From Bacteroidota bacterium (GTDB lineage: Bacteria; Bacteroidota; Bacteroidia; Chitinophagales; Chitinophagaceae): DNA of 46,472 nt. A program made the position numbers and the translations under genes. Below, piece by piece: positions 24,355-32,756 of this stretch (the stretch's first letter is position 1; the number at the start of each line of letters is the position of its first letter). Below the pieces are notes generated by a model. The model was given only the letters and a program-made list of their open reading frames with translations. It had not been told where the DNA came from and did not search any database. The DNA is taken from positions 1 through 46,472 of the forward strand of contig JAEZLJ010000161.1 of NCBI GenBank assembly GCA_023415275.1. Reading direction: 5' to 3'.

Positions 24355-24963
24355 CTACAGTTTGCCACTCTTCATTTTCAAAATTGTGGCATTCTTAATA
24401 TAGGTTTCATCAAATGTTTTGAGTACAACATGATACCAATTGTTATCCGGAATATCGACAGTAAAAATATCGCCCTTTTTATGTCTTTTCACAGCATCTT
24501 CAAATTCTTTTACCATCACTCCTTCAGCAAACCATTTGGTATCACCAGATATATTCGCATCCATATTAAATTGTTGCACCAGATCAAAAAAGCTGGCTCC
24601 TGCTTTGTACTGTAAAATAACTTCCTTGCGTAAACTATCTACCTGTTTCGCTGAAAGCTGGTTTCCATCAAAAAAAATATAGCTTACCCTCCAGGACAAT
24701 ATGGAGTCAATTTTTAAAATTTTATAGCTGTCATTATCAATATGAAATGTAAAACCAGTGGTCTTATTATATAAGGGCAAAATAATATCCGAAGTATCGA
24801 TTCCTGAGTTTATGGTTAGAAGTTCAATGCCGGCATTCGGATGTTTTTTAATAAACTTTTCAGCTTGTGCCACAGTTCTGATCTTATCTGCCTCATTGTT
24901 TGTTTGTCCAATTGAAATCAAAGATGTTACAAGCAGTAATGTCAATAGTGCAGATTTTAACAT
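24355..24963 (-). CDS. Exported parvulin-like (PPIC-type) protein
   Basis: The 202-residue product has a signal peptide (MLKSALLTLLLVTSLISIG). The C-terminal half matches the parvulin rotamase pattern: YKAGASFFDLVQQFNMD, then SGDTKWFAEGVMVKEFEDAV, then KGDIFTVDIPDNNWYHVVLK, the expected order of helix, Gly-Asp loop, and the final strand with the NWYHVV histidine. Parvulins catalyse peptidyl-prolyl isomerisation or chaperone outer-membrane proteins. The N-terminal half (residues 25-110) has no recognisable domain, and this copy is much shorter than SurA or PrsA. Whether the enzymatic residues are complete cannot be judged by eye. Transcribed alone. Confidence 0.72.
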   Translation of the reverse strand: MLKSALLTLLLVTSLISIGQTNNEADKIRTVAQAEKFIKKHPNAGIELLTINSGIDTSDIILPLYNKTTGFTFHIDNDSYKILKIDSILSWRVSYIFFDGNQLSAKQVDSLRKEVILQYKAGASFFDLVQQFNMDANISGDTKWFAEGVMVKEFEDAVKRHKKGDIFTVDIPDNNWYHVVLKTFDETYIKNATILKMKSGKL

Positions 24964-25290
24964 AGTACAATGTAGAGAATTAATTTTAAGTGATGCGAAT
25001 GCTCTTTGTATTTATTCAAGCAGCTTATTGCATAATCAAATGTAGCAGACAGCTATTTTTTTAAATATCTTAACTGGCTTAAAAGCAAGAACTATAATGG
25101 TTTTTGTGGTTTAACAAATTGCTGGGGCCTATAAAGTATATCTCTTACTGCCATATTTTAAAAGTGCCAAATAATTTGTCCCAAAAAATAAATAGTTGAC
25201 CATAGTTTGAGTCATGTAATAATGAAGTTGATTTTGATGCTTTGAACCACTGGATTTCGATCATAACTTTATCCTTATACTTTATATACT
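24964..25290. other. 327-base AT-rich spacer, nothing seen
   Basis: It lies between the divergent parvulin-like gene and the cardiolipin synthase gene. No frame, hairpin or repeat stands out; promoters of both genes should lie here, but no confident element could be chosen. Confidence 0.55.
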
Positions 25291-26760
25291 TTGACCACCT
25301 GGCAAATCATCTGGGGTTTCATAAAAGAATGGTATTGGATTCCCATGATATTGGTGTATGCCTTTATCATTATTACCATTCTTAGCGAGAATCGTAACCC
25401 AAGTAAATCACTGGCATATATACTGGTACTTATCTTTTTACCATTTATTGGTTTATTGGTTTACTATTTTGTTGGCCGCAAACCGGTGTTTAAAAAGCTG
25501 GTCTTTAAGAAAAAGCGGATAATAGATCAGCAAAAAATGCATCATTTTTACAAACAGTTAGCCCCCCAGATGGAAGAACGCCTGCAAATGCTGGAACAAA
25601 ACATTTCCGACATGGCTCTACCCTTCCGGTACCTCTATTACCAGGAGCAATCCCTTATAAGCACAGGTAATGCAGCCATCTTATTACGCAATCGAGAAGA
25701 AAAATTCCCAGCTCTTTTCGAAGCTCTTGAAAATGCCAAATCTCATATTCACCTCGAGTACTATATTTTAACAGCTGATGATGTGGGCAACCGCATAGCT
25801 GATATCCTGATCCAAAAACAAAAAGAAGGAATTGAGATCCGCGTGATTGTGGATGATGTGGGGTCAAATCATATTAAAGACCTGCCCAAACGGTTCAAAG
25901 AAGCAGGCATTACTCTATTAAAAACCATGCCTGTCGCCTTTTCATCCCTTGCCAACAGCAATTACCGCAATCACAGAAAAATAGCCATTATTGACAGTAC
26001 AATAGCATTTATTGGAGGCATCAACCTTGATGAACGATATTGGAACAATAAAAAGCACAAATTGTATTGGCGGGATACAGCAGTACGAATTGAAGGACCG
26101 GCAGTAAACCTTCTCCAGGTTCAATTCTTTTTAAGCTGGTTCTTTGCAGGTGGAAGAGATGATTTTAGTGGAGATGATCACTATTTTAACAGGAACACTG
26201 AAAACATAGGGAATGCCATTATTGCCATTGCAGCAAGCGGCCCCGGTTCATCTATCCTATACATTATGGAAACCATCCTCCTGGCTATCAGCCAGGCAAA
26301 AAAAAGCATACATATATGTACACCTTATTTTATTCCCAATGAACAATTAACTTCTGCACTAGTCATTGCAGCTTCTAACGGCATTGATGTGGAATTGATT
26401 TTACCTTCAAGATCTGATTCCTTCATCGTACAGCATGCTTCTTTTTCCTTCATAAAACCTTTACTGCAGCGTGGAGTAAAAGTGTTCTTGTATAAAAAGG
26501 GATTCATACATGCCAAGACCATTTCTATTGATCATTCTCTCGCCTTTATTGGCACAGTCAATATGGACACCCGGAGCTTCTTCCTCAATTTTGAGATCAC
26601 ATCCCTTATATACGAAACAGGATTATGCCATGCACTTGAAAATATGTTTGCAGAAGACAGGAATGATAGCCACCTTGTAACACTAAAGCAATGGGAAAAC
26701 CGGCCGGCTATACAACGTGGGCTTGATTCCATATGCCGGTTGGTAGCACCCTTGTTATAA
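25291..26760 (+). CDS. cls: Cardiolipin synthase
   Basis: The 489-residue product has two N-terminal membrane segments (roughly 15-33 and 41-61) and two phospholipase-D HKD motifs. The first is NHRKIAIID (His228, Lys230, Asp235) followed by GGINLDERYW; the second is IHAKTISID followed by GTVNMDTRSF. These catalyse phosphatidyl transfer between phosphatidylglycerol molecules to form cardiolipin at the inner membrane. The segment EWYWIPMILVYAFIIITILSE fits the family's start. Translation from TTG at 25291 keeps the family's usual N-terminus; no ATG occurs between the upstream stop (25264) and Met19 at 25345, which would cut into the first membrane segment. Confidence 0.93.
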   Translation: MTTWQIIWGFIKEWYWIPMILVYAFIIITILSENRNPSKSLAYILVLIFLPFIGLLVYYFVGRKPVFKKLVFKKKRIIDQQKMHHFYKQLAPQMEERLQMLEQNISDMALPFRYLYYQEQSLISTGNAAILLRNREEKFPALFEALENAKSHIHLEYYILTADDVGNRIADILIQKQKEGIEIRVIVDDVGSNHIKDLPKRFKEAGITLLKTMPVAFSSLANSNYRNHRKIAIIDSTIAFIGGINLDERYWNNKKHKLYWRDTAVRIEGPAVNLLQVQFFLSWFFAGGRDDFSGDDHYFNRNTENIGNAIIAIAASGPGSSILYIMETILLAISQAKKSIHICTPYFIPNEQLTSALVIAASNGIDVELILPSRSDSFIVQHASFSFIKPLLQRGVKVFLYKKGFIHAKTISIDHSLAFIGTVNMDTRSFFLNFEITSLIYETGLCHALENMFAEDRNDSHLVTLKQWENRPAIQRGLDSICRLVAPLL

Positions 26761-26822
26761 ATCCTGTTTACCCCGCAAGGAATTGGATCTTCTCTTTCCT
26801 TTGAAAATTATATTATGTTTTC

Positions 26823-27845
26823 TCAGCGCCACCCCAGCTCAGGTGCCACAAACTCCAGAATTGATGACAGCACATGTACATTATAATCGACACCTAACGT
26901 ATTAGGTATTGTTAATAGAAGCGTGTCTGCTTCCTGGATAGCCTCATCTTTTGAAAGTTCTTTAATAAGCTCAATGGGTTCTGCAGCGTAACTTCTTCCA
27001 AAAATGGCGCGTTTATTCTTTTCTATAAAGCCTATTTGATCTCTTCGGTCAGCTTCATGTCCAAAATAGTATCGGTCCATATCGTTTACCAAAGCAAAAA
27101 TAGAACGGCTCACAGATACTCTTGGCTCGCGTTGGTGACCTGCCTTTTTCCAGGCTTCTTTGTATATTCTTATTTGCTCTGCCTGTTGCACATGAAAGGG
27201 CTTCCCGGTTTCGTCTTCTTTTAATGTGGAACTTTGAAGATACATTCCATTTTCCGCAGCCCAGGTAGCTGTGGCATTAGAACTGGATCCCCACCAGATA
27301 CGTTCGCGCAATCCCTCAGAATAAGGTTCCAGGCGCAATAAACCTGGTGGATTTGGAAACATGGGATTAGGATTAGGCTGGGCAAAGCCAATACCTTTTA
27401 ATTTGTCCAGGAATATCAATGCTTTACGCCTTCCCATTGCTGCATCGTCTTCGCCATCGTTAGGTTCATAACCGAAATAGCGCCAACCATCAATAACCTG
27501 CTCAGGCGATCCTCTACTGATACCTAATTGCAATCGTCCTCCTGAGATTATATCAGCAGCGCCTGCATCTTCTACCATATACAAGGGATTTTCGTAACGC
27601 ATATCTATAACCCCTGTCCCAATTTCAATTTTACTTGTTTTAGCACCAATAGCCGAAAGCAAGGGGAAAGGCGATGCCAATTGAGCTGCAAAATGGTGCA
27701 CCCTGAAATAAGCTCCATCTATACCAATATTTTCTGCCGCAACAGCCAGGTCAATGGATTGAAGCAGGGTATCACTTGCCGACCGTACTTTGTACGAAGG
27801 ATGCTGAGCCCAATGCCCAAAAGATAAAAAACCTATTTTCTTCAT
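26823..27845 (-). CDS. LLM-class flavin-dependent oxidoreductase
   Basis: The 340-residue product has the luciferase-like TIM-barrel pattern: KKIGFLSFGHW, AVAAENIGIDGAYFRVHHF, PFPLLSAIGAKTSKIEIGTGV, MRYENPLYMVEDAGAADIIS and GGRLQLGISRGSPEQ. Later WGSSSNATATWAAENGM matches the phosphate-binding loop region. Members use FMNH2 or F420 with O2 and oxidise small organic substrates; the substrate is unknown. It starts 34 bases downstream of a strong dyad (27879-27908), suggesting repressor control. The upstream neighbour on the same strand is an MFS exporter, a pairing common in xenobiotic-response regions. Confidence 0.9.
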   Translation of the reverse strand: MKKIGFLSFGHWAQHPSYKVRSASDTLLQSIDLAVAAENIGIDGAYFRVHHFAAQLASPFPLLSAIGAKTSKIEIGTGVIDMRYENPLYMVEDAGAADIISGGRLQLGISRGSPEQVIDGWRYFGYEPNDGEDDAAMGRRKALIFLDKLKGIGFAQPNPNPMFPNPPGLLRLEPYSEGLRERIWWGSSSNATATWAAENGMYLQSSTLKEDETGKPFHVQQAEQIRIYKEAWKKAGHQREPRVSVSRSIFALVNDMDRYYFGHEADRRDQIGFIEKNKRAIFGRSYAAEPIELIKELSKDEAIQEADTLLLTIPNTLGVDYNVHVLSSILEFVAPELGWR

Positions 27846-27878
27846 GTTTTCCTTTCTAATATTTTATACGCTTATTGT

Positions 27879-27908
27879 GCATACAATCATTTAAGATGAC
27901 TTGTATGC
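27879..27908 (-). promoter_or_regulatory. Candidate operator upstream of the LLM oxidoreductase
   Basis: Arms GCATACAATCAT (27879-27890) and ATGA(C)TTGTATGC (27896-27908) are complementary with one bulged base. It lies 34 bases upstream of the ATG at 27845. The size and spacing fit a dimeric repressor such as HxlR, TetR or MarR type, but no such gene is in the window. Confidence 0.45.
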
Positions 27909-28055
27909 CATTTTTGAAAACTTGTTAATTCTTCCACTAGTAAGCAATAATAGTACGTAAATCAGGATTCTTTTTTTAGCGTCTCCTGGCCTCACAGGTT
28001 ATTCATCAAATAATAAAAGAACATCCATTGATGAGTTTTATTGGATTCTTCAAAA

Positions 28056-29510
28056 TCATATAGTCTTATTCTTCCCTTTTGGTATTGTTTTCATAATTGC
28101 AATAATGGCTATTATCACCATTACCAGGTTAAAAAACAGGGCTATCATCGCTCCCTGGCGAAGGGCAATATTGTCCTGCCTGCCCTCAAACTTAATGACA
28201 TTATCCAGTATGCTTACCGGGGTATCCACAGCACTTAGCCCCACAAAAATGCCGGTGGAAATAGCTACTCCCAAAGCAGCTCCAAGCGAAGAAGCCATCT
28301 TATAAATTCCTGAGCCTGCACCTGCCTGTTCCTCTGGCAAATTAGAAAGAGCCGCATCGGTAGAAGGCGTGGCATAGAAGGCAAGACCTATTCCAAAAAG
28401 TGTATAAGAAATAATTGCCAGTATTTTATAGGTGCCGGTCATCAGGTTGGCCGGTAATAAAAGCACAATAGAAAGACCTACAATATGACAGCCCCAGATC
28501 ATTGGTTTGCGGGGACCAAAACGTCGCAGCAGTTTTTCACCCACCCGGATAAATGCAACAATGGCAATAGCATATCCTAATGTAAGCAGCCCTGCTGATT
28601 GCGCCGAAAGACCTGCGCCCAGTTGCAATAGAATGAGCGATACAATGAGCATACCTACCACACCATTCAGTAAAAAGTTGGAAATGGTAGCGCCACTATA
28701 GGTGGAATTTTTAAAAAGATTGAAATCAATAAGAGGAGCTTCCTTTCTTTTCTCAATACGGAAAAAAGCAATTCCAAAAACGATGATCGAAACAGTCAAA
28801 ATTATGGAAACACTGCTTGTCCAGCCCAACTGGCTTCCCTGGCTCACCAATACCTGCAGTGCAATCATTACAATCATGAAACTAATAATACCGGCTACAT
28901 CCAATCCTCTTTTTTTTCCTGTCTGCGCAGCCTTACTTTCTGGTGTGTCTTTGATCATCCACATTCCAATCATAGAGATCAGCGCAGACGCATAAAAAAT
29001 ATACCGCCATCCAACATTCTGTGCCATTAGTCCGCCGAAAAGTGCACAAAATCCAGAGCCACCCCATGAACCTATCGACCATAGGCTGATGGCCCGTTGG
29101 CGGCCTGCACCTTCCCAATAGGCTTTTAACAGAGCCAGGCTTGCTGGCATAATACAGGCCCCGGACAGTCCTTGAAAAATACGACCGGCAATAAGCACCA
29201 GCGATGCCATTTTCCCTGCAGGGGTAAGCCCTACGAGCAGGGAACCGATAATGCTAAAAACAAATCCAAGGCGGATGATCTTTAATCTACCAAGGCGGTC
29301 CGCGAGGCAGCCAGCAACCACAATGAAAATTCCGGAAAATAAAGAAGTAATGGATACAGCTATGTTCATCATGGCGGTATCCATTTCAAGGTCTTTCGCC
29401 ATCACCACATTAATGTTCAATGTGGTTTGTGCAAATAACCAAAAAGCCAAAACCCCGAGAATGATCCCAAACAGCAATTTGTCATTTCCCTTGTATGATG
29501 TGGTATCCAT
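28056..29510 (-). CDS. MFS transporter, DHA2-like (EmrB/QacA type) exporter
   Basis: The 484-residue product is almost entirely hydrophobic, with about 14 probable membrane segments. The N-terminal FGIILGVLAFWLFAQTTLN with VVMAKDLEM, the loop motif LADRLGRLKIIRLG (MFS motif A) after the second segment, and IAGRIFQGLSGACIMPASLALLKAY (motif C-like) are typical of DHA2 drug:H+ antiporters. Substrate is unknown. A dyad lies 22 bases upstream of the ATG (29532-29553). It is upstream of the LLM oxidoreductase on the same strand, with 210 bases between, so the two probably have separate promoters. Confidence 0.9.
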   Translation of the reverse strand: MDTTSYKGNDKLLFGIILGVLAFWLFAQTTLNINVVMAKDLEMDTAMMNIAVSITSLFSGIFIVVAGCLADRLGRLKIIRLGFVFSIIGSLLVGLTPAGKMASLVLIAGRIFQGLSGACIMPASLALLKAYWEGAGRQRAISLWSIGSWGGSGFCALFGGLMAQNVGWRYIFYASALISMIGMWMIKDTPESKAAQTGKKRGLDVAGIISFMIVMIALQVLVSQGSQLGWTSSVSIILTVSIIVFGIAFFRIEKRKEAPLIDFNLFKNSTYSGATISNFLLNGVVGMLIVSLILLQLGAGLSAQSAGLLTLGYAIAIVAFIRVGEKLLRRFGPRKPMIWGCHIVGLSIVLLLPANLMTGTYKILAIISYTLFGIGLAFYATPSTDAALSNLPEEQAGAGSGIYKMASSLGAALGVAISTGIFVGLSAVDTPVSILDNVIKFEGRQDNIALRQGAMIALFFNLVMVIIAIIAIMKTIPKGKNKTI

Positions 29511-29531
29511 AAAGTTGCTTATTATCGCATG

Positions 29532-29553
29532 AAGACAAATAGTTGTTTGTCTT
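29532..29553 (-). promoter_or_regulatory. Candidate operator upstream of the MFS exporter
   Basis: Perfect 8-base arms AAGACAAA/TTTGTCTT (29532-29539, 29546-29553) with a 6-base centre, directly upstream of the exporter's start at 29510. The length fits TetR or MarR operators. On the plus strand it resembles a weak terminator, but no plus-strand gene precedes it. Confidence 0.45.
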
Positions 29554-29640
29554 TTTACCTGATGCTTTATATAAAGGAGGCAAAAGAAAGGTTTTCCAAA
29601 AATTTAAAACAGGTAGGTAGTGATCTGCTGATTTCATTGA

Positions 29641-30909
29641 TCATGCATTAAGCCAAACAGCAGCAGCTGTCAGCATGGTTACAAATCCTGTTTTTAAAGT
29701 AGGGTGAAGTACCGGCGCAAACTTTGGCGAATGATTGCTGGGTATTTTATTAATGCTCTTGTTCTTTTTCGCTTCCAAAAAGATCTTTTCATCTGTGCCA
29801 CCTACAAACCAAAATACATAGGGCACTTTCCATTCACGGCCAAAGACACTAAAATCTTCACTGGCTGAACGGCGAGGTGTTTCAAAAGAACGTTCACCAA
29901 ACACAGCCTCAAAGGCAGCTGCCACTTTTGCTGTGGCTTCTGAATCGTTTTGTGTTAATGGATAATAGTTGATAGTAGAAAACTCCGGTTCCTTTGGCGC
30001 ATTGGATGCCTGGCATTCGGCACAGCAAATACGTTTTACTGAAGAAAGCACCTGCTCCCTTACATCTTCGTCAAAGGTCCTGATATTGATCTTGAGCAAA
30101 GCATCATCCGGAATGACATTTTCCTTTGTTCCCGCTTGCAAGGAACCCACCGTGACCACAGCACTTTTATCGGGATCAATTTCCCTTGATACTATGGTCT
30201 GCAAACGCAAGGTAGTTGCTGCCGCCATGATCACCGGGTCAATGGAGTTTTGAGGCTGCGAACCATGGGAGCCACGGCCAAATAGCTTTATCTGCAGGCT
30301 ATCGCCACCGGAAAGTATGGCACCAGTTTTATGCCCTACATGCCCTGCAATGCCTACCATTACATGTTGCCCTAAAATGATGTCTGGTTTGGGAAAACGC
30401 TGCATCATGCCATCATCCATCATGGCTTTAGCACCACGACCTACTTCTTCACCCGGCTGAAAAACAGCCAAAACCGTTCCCTTCCAACCATCTGTGTTTT
30501 CTGCCAATAATCTTGCGGCACCCATTAACCAGGTTACATGAAAATCATGACCACAGGTATGTGAAACCCCCACTTCTCTTCCTTCTTCGTCTTTTGCTTT
30601 AACCGTACTGGCATAAGGTAGTCCGGTGTCCTCCGTAATAGGCAATCCATCCATATCAGCCCTTAACATCACAGTAGCACCTTCACCGTTTTTTAAAACG
30701 CCAACAACGCCGGTGCCGCCTATGCCTGTCGTTACTTCCCATCCATATTTTTCAAGGTAATCGGCAGCGATTTGTGCCGTACGCTTTTCCTGCATGGAAA
30801 GTTCCGGATGGTTGTGAATGTCTTTATAAACGGTTTCCATTTCGGGGAGCATGGCATCAAGCGCACTGTTTAGCTTTTCAGTGAATGCCTTAATTTGTTC
30901 AGTAGTCAT
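29641..30909 (-). CDS. M20-family amidohydrolase (hippurate / N-acyl-amino-acid hydrolase type)
   Basis: With the ATG at 30909 the product has 422 residues; the frame extends 17 codons further, but those residues are unlike the family. Metal-binding motifs are all present: MLRADMDGLPITEDTGLPYAS, HTCGHDFHVTWLMGAARLL, FQPGEEVGRGAKAMM (catalytic Glu-Glu), and near the C-terminus ASEDFSVFGREWKVPYVFWFVGG. The lid-domain histidine is in RGSHGSQPQNSIDP. The enzyme removes acyl groups from amino acids or related amides using two zinc or manganese ions. No signal peptide is seen. A long dyad sits upstream at 30961-30983. Confidence 0.92.
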   Translation of the reverse strand: MTTEQIKAFTEKLNSALDAMLPEMETVYKDIHNHPELSMQEKRTAQIAADYLEKYGWEVTTGIGGTGVVGVLKNGEGATVMLRADMDGLPITEDTGLPYASTVKAKDEEGREVGVSHTCGHDFHVTWLMGAARLLAENTDGWKGTVLAVFQPGEEVGRGAKAMMDDGMMQRFPKPDIILGQHVMVGIAGHVGHKTGAILSGGDSLQIKLFGRGSHGSQPQNSIDPVIMAAATTLRLQTIVSREIDPDKSAVVTVGSLQAGTKENVIPDDALLKINIRTFDEDVREQVLSSVKRICCAECQASNAPKEPEFSTINYYPLTQNDSEATAKVAAAFEAVFGERSFETPRRSASEDFSVFGREWKVPYVFWFVGGTDEKIFLEAKKNKSINKIPSNHSPKFAPVLHPTLKTGFVTMLTAAAVWLNA

Positions 30910-30960
30910 ATTGGTAAGTTTTATTAATGCCAGCCTGGGATAATTAATCCAACAACCCAT

Positions 30961-30983
30961 TTGATCAACATCATGTTAATCAA
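30961..30983 (-). promoter_or_regulatory. 23-base palindrome upstream of the M20 hydrolase
   Basis: Arms TTGATCAACAT (30961-30971) and ATGTTAATCAA (30973-30983) are complementary at 10 of 11 positions around a single central base. It is about 50 bases before the favoured start at 30909. The form suits a dimeric regulator; none is encoded nearby. Confidence 0.45.
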
Positions 30984-31305
30984 AAGAGAGAACATTCATT
31001 GCGTCACAAGCTTAGGTGGGGAGAGGTTCGATAAGCTTAGTAAATTTAAAACAAGTTCCTTTTAGACCTTTAAAGATTTATTGTTGAGGTGTTTGTGTTT
31101 GATGCACTTTAGTTTCAGTTAAAAAATATGACAACCGCAATGAAACTACCGGCAATTCTTCTTTAGTAAATCTTTCTTATTCTTAAGGCTACTAGCTTTG
31201 CAATGCCTAGTCCTTCCTCTATCAAACCTAGCATGTATCCCAGGTGAAAGGTAAATAGTATCCATTGCCAGATCTTTTGATTGCTCAACTTTAAAATATA
31301 ACAAT
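30961..31305. other. 345-base spacer between divergent genes
   Basis: Apart from the 23-base palindrome at its left end nothing distinctive is seen. A minus-strand frame covering 31146-31649 is the shadow of the SDR gene. Confidence 0.5.
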
Positions 31306-32055
31306 ATGAAACTGTTAGAAAACAAAGTAGCTATTATTACAGGATCGGGGTCAGGAATAGGAAAGGCAGCCGCGACACTCTTTGCCAGGGAGGGAGCAAA
31401 AGTGGTAATATCTGATGTGAATGAAGCACATGGCAATAGTGTGGTAGATGAGATCACAAAGAATGGCAGTGCTGCATTTTTTGTGAAAGCTGATTCTTCA
31501 AAGCCGGAAGATAATGAAGCCCTGGTAAAGCAAACACTGGACAAGTATGGCTCATTGGATATTGCGGTAAACAATGCCGGCATCGGTGGCCCACTTGGCG
31601 TTACAGGTGAGTATCCATTAGATGGATGGAAGAAAGTCATTGACATCAATTTATCGGGTGTGTTCTATGGTTTGCGCTATCAACTGCCTGCCATGTTGCA
31701 AAACGGTGGAAGCATTATTAATGTAGCCTCCATATTAGGCCAGGCCGGCACTAAATTCTCGCCAGCCTATGTGGCCGCCAAGCATGGAGTGATAGGATTG
31801 ACAAAGGCCGCCGCCCTGGAGTATGCCGATAAAAAGATCCGCATCAATGCCATCGGGCCAGGATATATCAAAACACCATTGGTCATGAACTCACTTGACC
31901 AATCTGCACTGGATGCCCTGGTAAGTCTTCATCCTATCGGGCGCCTGGGCGAATCAGAGGAGATCGCAGAATTGTTATTATGGCTGGCATCATCCAAAGC
32001 TTCCTTTGTGACAGGTGCCTACTATCCTATTGATGGCGGATACCTGGCACAGTGA
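31306..32055 (+). CDS. SDR-family dehydrogenase
   Basis: The 249-residue classical short-chain dehydrogenase has the cofactor motif TGSGSGIG at 12-19, NNAG at 89-92, and the catalytic Ser142, Tyr155 and Lys159 in ASILGQAG and YVAAKHG. Asp37 after the second strand (VVISDVNE) indicates a preference for NAD+. The C-terminal FVTGAYYPIDGGYLAQ is typical of the glucose dehydrogenase / 3-oxoacyl-ACP reductase subgroup. The substrate cannot be inferred. It is transcribed alone, starting at the first ATG. Confidence 0.93.
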   Translation: MKLLENKVAIITGSGSGIGKAAATLFAREGAKVVISDVNEAHGNSVVDEITKNGSAAFFVKADSSKPEDNEALVKQTLDKYGSLDIAVNNAGIGGPLGVTGEYPLDGWKKVIDINLSGVFYGLRYQLPAMLQNGGSIINVASILGQAGTKFSPAYVAAKHGVIGLTKAAALEYADKKIRINAIGPGYIKTPLVMNSLDQSALDALVSLHPIGRLGESEEIAELLLWLASSKASFVTGAYYPIDGGYLAQ

Positions 32056-32192
32056 TCCCTTATTAAGATAAATATTGGATACTATCTATATGTACACTTA
32101 TTATTACCAGATGGTTGCCAAATACATTCTACATCCCTGGTATAATATTGCTGCCTATCTCCTTCCTATCAAAGCCCTACTTACGCTATATT

Positions 32193-32237
32193 TACGGTAT
32201 AGATACTGCGTGATCATCACGCACTATCTATACCGTA
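32193..32237. repeat. 45-base near-perfect palindrome
   Basis: Outer arms TACGGTATAGAT (32193-32204) and ATCTATACCGTA (32226-32237) are perfect. Inner arms TGCGTGAT (32207-32214) and ATCACGCA (32216-32223) are perfect around one central base. Only the two-base step between them is mismatched. It could act as a bidirectional hairpin, a REP-like element or a protein-binding site. Confidence 0.85.
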
Positions 32238-32287
32238 GATAGAGGGATGATAGGATGTTAGTAGGGAGGAAATTGGTAGGAACCGCA

Positions 32288-32318
32288 GAATTTCGAACAA
32301 GGAATATCGAATCTCGAA
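32288..32318. repeat. Three GAATNTCGAA copies
   Basis: GAATTTCGAA at 32288, GAATATCGAA at 32302 and GAATCTCGAA at 32309 (the last two overlap by 3 bases). I recall similar TCGAA-rich runs in other Bacteroidota intergenic regions; the function is unknown. Confidence 0.7.
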
Positions 32319-32377
32319 GGAGGAGAACTAAAATATATTAGATTCAATAGGATTATTGAGGAGATGGGATACTCCCT

Positions 32378-32409
32378 GTCAACTTGTTAACTTGTCAACT
32401 TATCAACTC
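32378..32409. repeat. Four tandem 8-base units
   Basis: GTCAACTT, GTTAACTT, GTCAACTT and ATCAACTC follow each other without gaps. The units differ at one to two positions. Confidence 0.75.
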
Positions 32410-32415
32410 ATAAAG

Positions 32416-32460
32416 CGGCCAAAACCGGTCATTTCCGGCCAAATCGGCCATAAACGGCCA
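32416..32460. repeat. Five CGGCCA copies at helical spacing
   Basis: CGGCCA or CGGTCA starts at 32416, 32426, 32436, 32445 and 32455, spacings of 10, 10, 9 and 10 bases. All lie on one face of the helix, separated by A/T-rich steps. Confidence 0.8.
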
Positions 32461-32721
32461 TGGTGTTTGGCTGAATGAATAGATAGAGCAACCTTGCAGC
32501 TATTAAAACCTGGAGTCATTTGGATATAATAAGAAAGCTGCAAAAACTGTAGATACTTTGACGTGCTTGTGAAACCCGGAGGAAGGGCTGTACCTATTGG
32601 TTTGGCTGGGTTCTACGAAAGATTCTTTTGTGAAAAGGGCTTACTACCTTGTTGCTGGCTGATACCCGTCGCAATGTGTAGTATTTATCCTGTAAAGTAT
32701 TGGTGATAGTCCTGCAATAAA

Positions 32722-32756
32722 AAACTGGTTCATAAGTTACCTGAATGAACCAGTTT
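32722..32756 (-). terminator. Intrinsic terminator of the downstream SDR gene
   Basis: Perfect 11-base arms (32722-32732, 32746-32756) with a 13-base loop; on the minus strand the hairpin is followed by T-rich sequence. It is 38 bases past the stop at 32794. Confidence 0.7.

Noticed and set aside
31020..31045. GGTTCGA resembling a tRNA T-loop
   Set aside because: No acceptor, anticodon or D-arm could be paired around it.
31146..31649. Minus-strand frame of 167 codons
   Set aside because: It mostly overlaps the plus-strand SDR gene, which has a complete catalytic triad.
32378..32460. CRISPR-like array
   Set aside because: Units are 6-10 bases, without spacers of constant 25-40 bases, and no cas genes are present.
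32480..32700. Possible gene remnant in the repeat-rich gap
   Set aside because: A short stretch reads like protein, but it has no start, no recognised family and a nearby upstream stop.
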